64,000 nt of DNA from Trematomus loennbergii (lineage: Eukaryota; Chordata; Actinopteri; Perciformes; Nototheniidae): NCBI GenBank assembly GCA_012861695.1, contig JAAOOA010001113.1:101828-165827 (forward strand), given 5' to 3'. Positions within the stretch are counted from its first letter, which is position 1. Each line of letters opens with the position of its first letter. The notes under the pieces are model-generated. The model made no database searches. It was not told the origin of the DNA and saw only the letters and a list, made by a program, of their open reading frames with translations. This document shows, piece by piece, positions 45,400 through 55,183 of this stretch. The position numbers and the translations under genes are program-made.

Positions 45400-45608
45400 A
45401 CAGACACAGAGGGCGGGGGACGGCGAGACGGCGAGACGGCAGTGGTTGAAACAAAGCAGTATGTTTTGACTGGCACTACGGCACAACGGTCAAGGAGTGA
45501 AGAAGATCAGTTGAGCGTTTCTGTGACTCCGCCCAGCGGCTGCTCTTCTGAGAGGCACCGCTCTGACAGCTCTGTCTACTGGGAAACGCGCTAAAAGTCC
45601 TTTTGGAG
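45400..45608 (+). other. Candidate non-coding first exon
   Basis: Ends TTTTGGAG|GTAAGC at 45608. Upstream is GC-rich (GGGCGGGGGACGGCGAGACG), compatible with a promoter. A possible second exon, 46315-46393, has acceptor TTGTTCAG and donor AAATG|GTGAGA. Its frame does not join the main ORF without a stop, so it would be 5'UTR. Confidence 0.35.
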
Positions 45609-46494
45609 GTAAGCACACTACACAATTTCACCAAGTCTGAGAGTAAAAGCTTTCTCGAAGGTTCGTTTTGCTTTCTTACAACGTTACGTTAATGTTAACT
45701 TAATATTACGTTTGCTAGGAGGCTAGCTGTCTTAGCTATCAACAGTTAGCAGCTAACGTTTTCTGCAGTTTGTGTTTCCCCTGAAAAAAGTGATGTAGTT
45801 ATTTAAGGGTAAGTTAACTTAACGTTATCTTACAAGTTGAGAGTTACGTTTTGTTTAAAATTGTCAATGTAATGCCATTAGAGGTTTTGTGTTGAACATG
45901 AAGTTAGCTAACTGTAGCTCTCTACCAAAGGTTAGCATGTTAAGCTGTACTTTCTGTGGCAGCTAGCTTAATACAAAGAGGGTTTTTGTGCTTCATTGTA
46001 AACTTGTCTTACAAATGTGTGTTAATCTACCTGAAATTGTAGGGACAGTTTTTTTTCTACTCAATGATACAGACCATTGTTGAGGAGATGCAAAACATAC
46101 TGTAAATGAGTTGGGTCTGACATACTTGGAGTAATGTTACTTTGCTGCTAAAAAATGAAACATTATCAGAAGAGGATATCACCAAAGTGTGTGATTCTGT
46201 CAGGGGATTTGATCTGTTCTCTGCATGTCGTACAGGGCCTATGTACACACTGCTCTGGTATTAATTAAAAATATAATTGTAAAATGTAAGTCTCCCGCTC
46301 TTGCCATTGTTCAGGCTTTTCATTTGAACTCCTATGACTGGTTGCGGTCTTGAAGGGAATGACTTCCTGGCCTTCCTGACATCCAGGAAAATGGTGAGAT
46401 TCTAATCCATTTCAATGCCAAAGCAAGTTATTGTTTTAAACTTTTTTAATATGATTTTTTGGGAATTTCAGTTTTATTTGACAGTAGAGATCTA

Positions 46495-49400
46495 ATGGAA
46501 ACAGTGGAGAGGGAGGAGATGATATGCAGCAAAAGGCCGAGCCGGATGGTTGCTGCTCCATGTGGAACGTGTTCTATCAGGTAAAGCACTTTGGTACCCA
46601 GTTATTTATGGTATTGAGTTTGAATTTAGCCTTTGGAAGGTATTTTCCAACAGTGCATTGTAAAGACTGAAAAAACAGGCTCAAGTTAAAGCTTGACATG
46701 ATTTGGTCTTTTACTTAAAGGTGGGGTAGGTAATTTTGGAGAAACCAGCTCGAGTGCGCTAGAATTTGAAAATACACAACCGGAAAAAATCTGCCACTTC
46801 CTTACAGAGCCCCTTCTCCAACACACACGAACGCGCACATGACCAATGAGGGCACGAGATAAGTTTGTGCACAGATGGAAGGCTGACAGGCAGGTAGGCC
46901 ATCCAGTTACTTTAGCCGGGCCGGCTAAAATGATTGGTCGTGCTTTTTACAGTACTACGCTTCCACAGATTACATTTTTTTATGGATTTTTTGTCAAAGC
47001 ACTTAAGATTTTCATTGCTATCGGATGTTAAGAGCATTCCATGGAATATAACAAAAAGTGTATCTCGAGCCGGTTTCTCAAACTTACCTACCCCACCTTT
47101 AAGAGGATGTTTGTACTCCTGTCTTCTTTTATTTCATTATCTTTCTTTCAGGTGTAACATCTACCAATGGTTGTACAGAGACCTCCTCCACCTCTTTGCT
47201 GTCCTACTAGTCAACCCTCCTGAGCCTTTCCTAAATAGTGGTAAGTTGTTTTACAGTTCAGTGTACGTTAATTTAGCAACTTAATGCTTTACTGCTGTTC
47301 AATAAACCCTATATATATACATCCATCAGCAATCAATAAAACAAATCATCCAACACAAAATAGAATAAATCTATTTATTTTTATACAACAGCATCTATTG
47401 GGACTGCGCATTGATGTCATCAAGAGCCATTGAGTCTACCTTTTGTAGTCGGCCTCTCAGAATGTTTATAATTTCTTTGTCTCTTAACATTCCTATAATC
47501 ATTTTTTTTTTATTGTTGGTATTGTTTTGTTCTTTATTTTTGTTGGGAGAATCACTTTGCAATTGTGTAAGTGCTATATAAATAGTTATACTAATATTAT
47601 TGTTGTTACCATCATTACTATTATTAAAAATGTTTTCTTTGTTTTCTTTATTCATCGCTGCAGAAAGGATCATGCCAGCCCACATCAAACACCTGATCAA
47701 GAACTTGTGAATCTTCAGGCAGAAAGATGAAAACACCTGTTCAAAGTTCCAGTTTCCTGTACATGGAACCATGCCTGTCCTCTGTTCCACATGTCTTCAG
47801 TCAGTTCTGGACCCCATGACTCGGACACTAGTTCTACCAAGGCTCATTAGAGGTAAGCAGTGGTAGGAGAGTGGAGTTATCTTTGTATTTAGGCTGCAAG
47901 TCGACAAGAATAGATTGTTCAGACAAGAGGCACCATGTGTTACGCAGGTGTGGCGCTGATATAGTCTATATAATATGCGGTTGAACTTTAAAATTAAATT
48001 ATTTCCGGTGCAGAGACAAACACTCGAGGTGGATGTATAAAGTACATACTGGTGTTAATAAAATATAGCGTATATCCCTCAATTTATCGACAATAAGATT
48101 GACAATACATACTTCCGGGTGTAAAGTAATATATCTATCATACTGTAGCAGGGTGTCCGCGGGGTCTCAAAAAGTATTAAAAGTTGATAAATCAATTTAG
48201 CGAAAATTAAGGCTATTAAAAAGTATTAAACGGCATTTTCCAAGGTATTTTTTGTAGCTTGTTTTCAATAAGTATATAAATTGTCCAAAGAGGTTGTATT
48301 CTACAGTCTGCCTGAATGTAATCATTGCGTAGGTGTGTAGTGTGATTCTGTGTAGTTTATTTATGGCATCCCGTTGGATTTGACGTCATCTGAACAGGAC
48401 ATCGCACGCTCACTGCTTGATAGCGCGCGAAGGTCCGTTTACGCCGGTTGTTAAACAACATCGTTATGGGGAAATGCAAGTCTGCGTCCAAATGGTTGGA
48501 AGATAAGGAGGAAGGACAATCAATACTGTATATAGTAAATGTGAGGTAAAGTGTGTCGCCAAGGTAACCGATTAAAACTCCAAGTGGCGATGAGGTCTTA
48601 AAATGTATGGAAAGGGTCTTAAAAAAGGTCTTAAAAGGTATTACATTGACTTCAGGATTCCTGCATATACCCTGTGTAGATCCTACACATCCACTGGAGG
48701 TAGATTCTGAAAGTAAAATATACACTTCTCACTAGAAATGTAATCATAAAGCATTATTATGGCCAAACTATCCTACAATTCAGGATTTTCCACTGAAAAA
48801 AGTGTTGGATTCAAGATTCAAAGGGCAGTGGCGGCCGGTCCATAGGGGCGCTAGGGGCGCCGCCCCACCTCTTCCCATATTAAAAAATAAAAATAAAAAT
48901 AAAAAATATTTTATAAAATATATATATTTTTATTTTTATTTTTAATGAACAAGGTAAATATTATATAATTGGTATCAGTAAAATGTATAATCTACAGTAA
49001 AATCTCGTTTAAAATTGTGTTACGATGTCTAAAGTTACTGATAAGTCACATGTTTCCTGCCTGGCCTTGCCCGTGTACCTTCTCTCGTCTGGGCGCTAAG
49101 AGAGGAGCCCTCAACCAGTGCAGCAGCAGCCACTAGCAGCTGACTGTTGCTATCTGTAACGTGTAAACTATGCCGCGAAAACATAATTTCAGCCAATCAG
49201 CGTCGTCAAATATGATGGTCACAGGGCTCCTACGTGAGCGCCCGGTGCAGTCTGTGAGTTGTTTGGACTCGTATCCAAGGAGACAAAACAGGAAGCTGTC
49301 ATACACTCTGGAAGCTACCATTTAGCAGCTAATGAAAACTCAGTTTTTGACATAAAAATGGAATTATGGATCATCAATCATTTTTCAAAGTGACAGACAC

Positions 49401-51691
49401 ATTGGATTAATTTATGGATTAACCTTCAGCTGCGTTTTTCTCGTTTTTGATCAGAATTGTTATTCTACAAAAGGTGAGCATATCTCCATGTTTTGCTACC
49501 TAAAGCTACGTCGTGTGATGTCTGTATTTGATTCCCCTGTCGCGAGTTCTGATCGCTCAGTGATGATACTTATATTTCTAGAATATGTGGAATCTCAGCT
49601 TGTAAACTTGTTTGTGCATATCCGATAAGTATATCGATTGATTTATACCTAGAGTGCGTTAGCATTTTTTCGCTCAAGGCTCATTTAGACGCTTCTTGTG
49701 AGACTTGTGTTTTGTTTCGGTAAACATGGTTCATATCATCAGTTAGATGCGTTTCCTCTGAGTAGGACACATGAATAGTTTATTACATTTTAAGAAGCCC
49801 TGAGACAGTTTCGTGAGAAAAAAAACGGGGGAAAAAAGCCCCTTAACAGGTTAAATGGGAATTAAATCAGTGTTCCCAAAGCCCCGGTGTTCTGCAGTTT
49901 GTGTGGGCCTACTGTACTGTTGCACAGTTTATGCTGTAGAAACTATGTCCAGGACAAGGTGTTTGGAAGTTTTGGAAGATTCATAGCTAACCACACTGAA
50001 GTTATGGAGGTATTGATCAGTCTTCTCATATTTTTAAGCCTCAAATTGTCCTTCCCCGCCCCCCCCCCTAACATCACCAGAAGTCATGATTTAAGGGGTC
50101 TTTTCTCAAAAAAAATTACCGGGGGAGCATCCCCCCGGACCCCTCTAGTATTGTTTGATCACCATTTCCACAGCCCCACCTAAAATATTTTCCACCAGCC
50201 GCCACTGTTCAAAGGTTTTATTCTCATATGCTCAGCAGCTACAGTGTAGAAATGTCAATGCAATTCTTCTGACCTGAGCTCCTCCAACAATGCAACATAT
50301 ACAATAAAATACAAAAATACAAAATAAAAAGTAGTGCAAAAAGTTTATATACATTTAATATAATAGAATATGATATTTACAAGAACAGAATATGAAATTA
50401 AATAATGTAAATTAAGAAAAAAATGTAATATGGTGTATTGCGTGGATAATAGACCCAATCACAGTGAATGTTCAAAACTAAATTTGATACATTTTCTTTT
50501 TCATCTCACAGTGCACATATTTAAAGGAAACTTATCATGCTATATTTAAATGATATATTGTAGGGCCATACCTATATAAGGTACATTTATACGTTTCTGT
50601 TTTCAAAATACCAAACAGATCATGCATTTTAGCCATGCCTCATTTCGCTCTATGTGTTGTTTGCTGTCTACGGGTCTGATTTTGTGAGCTGCAGCTGACC
50701 ACGCCCCCCTGCAGGAGAGGGGAGCCGCTCTGATCAGCTGCTGGGCTGTCAGAAGAGGGGGAGAAAAAGAGATCTCCGTCCTCCGTGTTTTATTATAGCC
50801 TATATAGAGTCGTTATTCATTTGTTTTAAAGCTCAATAAATAACAAAGAAGACCTTTGACCGGCACTTTTCTAATTTTGTCCGAAAGATTTAAACTTTAA
50901 CGGACATCTTGACCGGCGAAAGAAACTGAAACTGAAACTCTGCCGCACGGTCCCCTCGTTCCTTGGAAGAGGCGGAGAGGTGGGTGTTTGTCATCTGCTG
51001 GTGGACTAACCGGAGTGAATTACAGTGCTTGCCTCAACGGGGAGGGATTGCATTGAATTAAAGCAGCGGAGCAAACGCTTGCCTCGGGGAGGGAGAAAGA
51101 AAGCCACAGCGGAGAATAAACAGAAGGGTAACCATGGTAACCAAGTCTTCTTCGCTGCTTTTGTGGCAGACTACAGCGCTACTTACAGGCCTGGCATATG
51201 TACTACAGCGTCTCCAGCGCTTTCGAGCGGCAATGGCCGGCCGTGGCCCAACCCCACATTCCCCTGATAGGTGGAGAGTTGGCCCAATAGCCGTAGCGCC
51301 ACTTTCCTGACGTCAGTAAAGTGTTCAAATCTGGATCAGTTTTTATCAGATCCGTTGCAGCCTCTTTTTTTGAGATTTGGGTATTGAGGAAAATAGAGAG
51401 GGTTGTGTTTTCTGACACTTGGTGAGTTCCCTGGAACACCGGGGACACATATTCATGTATAAAAGACGTACAAAAGTGCATTTTGCATGATAGGTCCCCT
51501 TTAAGTAATCATAACACAAAGCTAAAAGTTAATCTGTTTTTCCTTTCTCTTTTCAAGAGTGCTTCAGAGGATGGCTGAATTCACAAAACGTGGAGAAGAC
51601 CGAGAGGGAAAAGTTGGCCGGTTACTACATTTCACAAAAAATACAGGACCTTGTGAAAAGCGGAAAGAAACAGTTGAAGGAAACTGCTTAA
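46495..51691 (+). CDS. Four-exon gene of unknown function inside the CCAGCT element, one in-frame TGA
   Basis: Exons: 46495-46580 (ATG, donor ATCAG|GTAAAG), 47152-47240 (acceptor TTTCTTTCAG, donor TAGTG|GTAAGT), 47664-47852 (acceptor CGCTGCAG, donor TTAGAG|GTAAGC), 51558-51691 (acceptor TTTTCAAG, stop TAA). Coding length is 495 nt, 165 codons, and phase is kept at all three junctions. The only defect is a TGA at codon 74 (47708-47710), after HIKHLIKNL. The product begins METVEREEMICSK and has Cys pairs near the start (CGTCS, then RC) and at VLCSTC. It has a hydrophobic stretch LLHLFAVLLVN and ends with a Lys-rich helix (KIQDLVKSGKKQLK). No family recognised. Introns hold a TTAA MITE, a hAT and another MITE. 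It could be the element's own gene, a captured host gene, or a decayed gene. Confidence 0.5.
46715..47102. mobile_element. TTAA MITE family 2, complete
   Basis: Bounded by TTAA. Ends AAGGTGGGGTAGGTAATTTT and AACTTACCTACCCCACCTT are inverted. Sits in the intron between the first two exons of the unknown gene. The truncated relative is at 28075-28293. Confidence 0.9.
48825..50207. mobile_element. hAT element (GCAGTGGCGG ends)
   Basis: Flanked by the 8-bp duplication TTCAAAGG (48817-48824 and 50208-50215). Ends GCAGTGGCGGCCGGTCCATA and CCACCAGCCGCCACTG are inverted. GGGGGAGCATCCCCCCGGAC near the right end is typical of this fish family. No intact transposase ORF. Lies in the last intron of the unknown gene. 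Confidence 0.85.
50521..51504. mobile_element. TTAA-flanked MITE family 1, long form (copy c)
   Basis: TTAA both ends. Termini AAAGGAAACTTATCATGC and GCATGATAGGTCCCCTT. At 984 bp it is about twice the length of copies a and b. The extra ~450 bp (about 50700-51180) includes AAACTGAAACTGAAACT and a GC-rich GAGGCGGAGAGGTGGG segment absent from the others. Confidence 0.8.
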
Positions 51692-51909
51692 AAATATGAA
51701 GTAATGGGTGTTTTGAAAATGTTTTCAAATTTGTGTTAATGTTCATTGTGTGTTATAAATTATTTTCCTGCTTCTAATCATTTGATGTATGAGTATTTAT
51801 TACAGACAATACATTCTATACATTCTGGTACCTTTCTGGTAAGGTAGGTGCTCTGATCTGAAATGGTAGATTGAGCTACTGCAATTGGGTGAGAGTGTTT
51901 CATCATCAT

Positions 51910-52290
51910 ATATGACCAGCTTAACCATCAAGTAATCCCAGCTAAAGTTCTACTCAAGATCATACAAGTCTGACCAGCTAATGGTGACCAGCTATAACAC
52001 TGTGACCACCAGCTTTTACCAGCTATCCTGACCAGCTAATGGTGACCAGCTACTAGACCACTGTGACCACCAGCTAAGCCAGCTATCCTGACCAGCTAAT
52101 GGTGACCAGCTAGACCACTGTGACCACCAGCTTTTACCAGCTAAACCAGCTATCCCGACCAGCTAATGGTGACCAGCTAGACCACTGTGACCAAACCAGC
52201 TATCCTGACCAGCTAAAGTGTCCAAAACCCCTCTTAACCAGCAAACTAATCCAGCCTAATATTGACTGCCTGACCAGCCTTGTTGGTCTT
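51910..52290. repeat. Right terminal array of the CCAGCT element
   Basis: About four units of ~60 bp built from GACCAGCTAATGGTGACCAG and CACTGTGACCACCAGCT. Confidence 0.85.
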
Positions 52291-52310
52291 AGCTGTTTTT
52301 TTCAGCAGGG

Positions 52311-53203
52311 TATTACGTTTTTTTGGATAACATGAATGATGTCCAATTCCCCACAGTTTCAAACAAAGATCTACCTTCAGGGAGAGTGAGCATCAGGGCT
52401 AGCTTTACAGGTCCATGAGAAAGCATGAAAAGCCTCATGATCTCAGAGTAGGGAGGAAAATAAAAAGTGTTCATCGGTTCAAAGCCTCAATCAGGTTCAT
52501 GTTCTGGGGTTTTGATGTGGCTAGAGTAGGTAACCTGTGATTTAGGATTAAAAAAGCCCAGCTAGCTGACGTGTTGCAACAGATTACATAGTACCAATAC
52601 ATTTGCTCACATCAACTGGTAGCTAGCTATGTGTGTGTAGCATGAAGGGGCTACAGATTTATTTTCGTTTAGTAACCCTCTCGTGTAAAATGATAAATAC
52701 ATTAGCTAAACCCAAACTTAGCTTTCATCAAAGATTCTTAATGAGAGGTTGAAAACCGTCTCTGCTTTCATGGAAACCCCAGAAACTGGTTGTGGCGGCT
52801 GCTGTTCTTTACTGTATGGTTAGTATAATCCATGTAGGGTCCAATTATTTGTATTGGCCAGTGTTAGGTAAGTGCTGGTTTTGTACCCTACATCTATGTT
52901 AAGCTGTTCAACGTTCTACTAACACTATTTTATGTAGTTATAATATAATAATAAGATAATAAATTGAGAGAGCTGAGACAGGCTATACAGTACAAGCTTA
53001 TCTGTTTGAATGTCCTTAAATTACAGTATTCCAAATAGCAGAACTTGTGTGTATGTGATGTGACTGATAACCTGACATGGTTTAGCCTTTTCCCACACCT
53101 ACCACTTGCCTGATCAGCCTGCTCTCAGCTTTCTAATTTTTCTGTGTTGTATTGAAGCAGTGTCCTAAATGTAAAATGACTGACATTTTGTTTTAATGTG
53201 TAG
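52311..53203. other. Spacer, no gene recognised
   Basis: AT-rich sequence between the CCAGCT element and the SWIM exons. Probably intronic or upstream sequence of the SWIM gene. Confidence 0.35.
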
Positions 53204-53605
53204 ATTGTCTTTGAGAACTGCTCACCTGTGGAGATTGCAGTGGCAAAGTGTTTATGTGTAGCTGGAACAGCACTCTGCAACCACAATGTTGCACTGCTGT
53301 TCCAGACCGCACACTACTCCACACTCAACCTGGCTGCTGTACCCCCTGTCCTTAGCTGCAATGAAACAGAGCAGCGATGGCACAAGCCAAGAACACATAC
53401 TGTACAAGTACAGTATGTGTTCACAACCAATCCACGGTTTATTTCCTTTGTGCCAAGAGCTGATCTAGTGTATTGCATCAACAACCATTTCAATTAATTT
53501 GACAATTCTTTTGTGTAATTAATAGGGTGTGAAACCAGGCAGAGTGAGTGACATGGTGTTCATTTCCACTAAGCCAAAGCAGTTTACAGTTGCTGACGGT
53601 GTAAG
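53204..53605 (+). pseudogene. SWIM zinc-finger exons of a transposon-associated gene (53204-~53401, 53526-53605)
   Basis: The first exon, after acceptor AATGTGTAG, reads IVFENCSPVEIAVAKCLCVA, then GTALCNHNVALLFQTAHYS. C-x-C ... C-x-H is a SWIM zinc finger, as in large fish proteins that pair SWIM with a YqaJ-type exonuclease domain. It continues to PPVLSCNETEQRWHKPRT. The second exon, after TTAATAG, reads GVKPGRVSDMVFISTKPKQF and ends TAAG|GTAATA. The donor of the first exon is uncertain because a 14-bp-arm hairpin (53391-53422) covers it. A Ty3/gypsy element begins 8 bp past the second donor. No exonuclease exon is seen in the window. Family identification is from memory of the motif. Confidence 0.5.
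53391..53422. repeat. Perfect hairpin at an exon edge
   Basis: GAACACATACTGTA, loop CAAG, then the exact reverse complement TACAGTATGTGTTC. Confidence 0.9.
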
Positions 53606-53612
53606 GTAATAT

Positions 53613-54136
53613 TGTCACGTTCTGCTCCATCATTCACCAGTAGTTTTCCATTCACCTGTCTCACCTGTTAACCACACCCACATTTTTGCTCACTCTCTTT
53701 CTCTTCTGCACCCATTAGCTTTACTGCCAGTATTTAAACCCTCACCAGACACACACCCGTTGCCAGATCGTACTTTGCCTTCATGCTAGTCTTTCACGCA
53801 TTTGTTACCAGATTGCCTACCCGGTTCCGACCTTGCCTGTCCCTGACCTGCCTGCTATGCCTGTTCCCTGATCCTGCCTGTCCTTGGACTATCCTGCCTT
53901 GCCTGCTGTCTGACCCTGCCTGTACCTACGTTGACCGCCTCGCCTGCTCCCTGACCCTCTGCCCGGCCCTGACTCACCTTCTGCCCGCTTTCCTCTGGTT
54001 CGTTGGCCTGCACATCATCCGGCTGATACTGTTCTGCTGGTATTCCTCTGCTCTGGTATTACTACCAATAAAGTACATTACCAATACTCCTTGGTTTCTC
54101 GAGTGCTGCATTTGGGTCCTTCATAAGATTGTGACA
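53613..54136 (+). repeat. Ty3/gypsy 5' LTR
   Basis: Starts TGTCACGTTCTGCTCC and ends GATTGTGACA. Contains TATTTAAACC (TATA-like) near 53732 and AATAAAG near 54069 (poly(A) signal), in the order expected for U3-R-U5. The middle is rich in CCTGCCTG-type repeats. Confidence 0.75.
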
Positions 54137-54154
54137 GAACGATCTGGCCAGAAC

Positions 54155-54688
54155 ATGGACCCAGCGCACTCCTCTTCACCTAGAGACCGTTTCGAGAGAG
54201 TTGAGGACGCTCTCCAGAGGCAGGAAGCCTCGATAGCCTCCCTGGCCACCGAGGCTCATCATGCATCATTTTGTTTCTCGCTGCCCGGTAAAAGGCAAGG
54301 CTCAGCAGTAATGGGGAACATACTGGTGAGCCAAACCCCTGGATTTGTTCCCGCTCAGAGACCATTGAGCCACGCCAGGTTGCTATTACCGGATAGCTCT
54401 CAGGCTCTTGCAGTTTTTATTGACTCTGGTGTGGACGCGAGTATTATGGACGAAGAGCTTATGCTGCAGTTGGGAATAGACCGGGTTCCCTTATCTCGCC
54501 CAGTTCCAGCCAGCGCCTTAGACGGTCACCTGCTGGGGACAGTGACTCATCAGACTGTACCCGTTCACATGCTCCTGTCCGGGAACCATCACGAAACTAT
54601 TCAGTTTCATGTTCTCCGGTCTCCACATATCCCGCTTATCCTGGGTTATCCATGGCTCCGCCGCCACAACCCTAACATTGACCTTTAA
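54155..54688 (+). pseudogene. Ty3/gypsy gag-protease remnant
   Basis: From ATG 54155 the frame starts like fish gypsy Gag (MDPAHSSSPRDRFERVEDAL). After ~40 residues it jumps, by internal deletion, to a retropepsin-like aspartic protease with the catalytic FIDSGVDASIM at residues 88-98. The conserved ILGYPWLRRHNP end follows, then TAA. Capsid, zinc knuckle and everything after protease are missing. Transposition-incompetent. Confidence 0.75.
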
Positions 54689-54798
54689 GTAAGGTTGTGA
54701 ATGCATGACTTTTACTTAGTAAAATATCCGCATACTTTTTCCACCAATTGTTTAATTTTTTTCTTGATTTTTTTCTGATTCAAGCATTCTATTTTCAG

Positions 54799-55109
54799 TT
54801 GTTTCTCACAAAGCGGACAGCCGCAGTGATGAAACTAAACACGTCCTTAAGATCCTGGTTGTCCATGGTGCCAATGGAGAGGATCCAGTGGAGGCAGCCC
54901 TCCTGCTTGAAGGCAAAGAGATGATGCCAGGATGCGGCAGTACTGCCAAGGCATGCACGCTGCTTATGGGGCTGATTTATGCCTTAAACCTGGCATACCC
55001 CCCAACACTGCGCTACACTTTCGAGGTGTTCCAGAAACCTTTTCTCGGACTGGATGGGATTAAGCTGACCCCGAAAGTTAAAGCTTTAAAGTTGAACCTG
55101 CTGACTTAA
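54799..55109 (+). CDS. Terminal exon resembling fish SAMD3-like proteins
   Basis: Acceptor TCTATTTTCAG at 54798. The frame, needing one base from the previous exon, encodes ~103 residues: HVLKILVVHGANGEDPVEAA, a CGS segment, then LLMGLIYALNLAYPPTLRYT, FEVFQKPFLGLD, and stop TAA at 55107. The LxGLIYALNLxYPxxLxYTFE block is what I recall at the C-terminus of SAMD3-like and related transposon-expanded fish proteins. The splice phase does not match the SWIM exon at 53526, so at least one exon is missing or the two belong to different genes. The 3'UTR appears split by the Harbinger element, with AATAAA near 57687. Confidence 0.45.
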
Positions 55110-55183
55110 AGACATGGCAAAAAACAATCTTGGATCGTACATCTCAACTGACTTCTTGATATGTACCTTCCACTGCCCTACAT

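Larger units (their letters stand above)
44953..52310. mobile_element. Large element with CCAGCT-rich inverted termini
   Basis: Left end CCCTGCTGAAAAAACCAGC and right end GCTGTTTTTTTCAGCAGGG are inverted. Both sub-ends are long arrays of GCTGGT/ACCAGC motifs (44965-45370 and 51910-52290). The inside carries a non-coding first exon, a spliced ORF (46495-51691), two TTAA MITEs and a hAT. No known transposase motif was recognised. Superfamily not assigned; the target duplication is unclear because the left end overlaps the hAT terminus. Confidence 0.6.
53613..54688 (+). mobile_element. Ty3/gypsy LTR retrotransposon, 5' part only
   Basis: One LTR (53613-54136), then a primer-site region, a Gag start, protease and an abrupt end. 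RT, RNase H, integrase and the second LTR are absent. It sits in an intron of the SWIM gene region. Confidence 0.75.

Noticed and set aside
47708..47710. In-frame TGA as a selenocysteine codon
   Set aside because: No SECIS-like element was recognised after the stop and no selenoprotein family fits. A mutation or base error of a sense codon is simpler.
49887..50183. ORF in the hAT at 48825-50207 as a transposase
   Set aside because: No hAT, BED or DDE motif; it covers the C-rich terminal region of the element.
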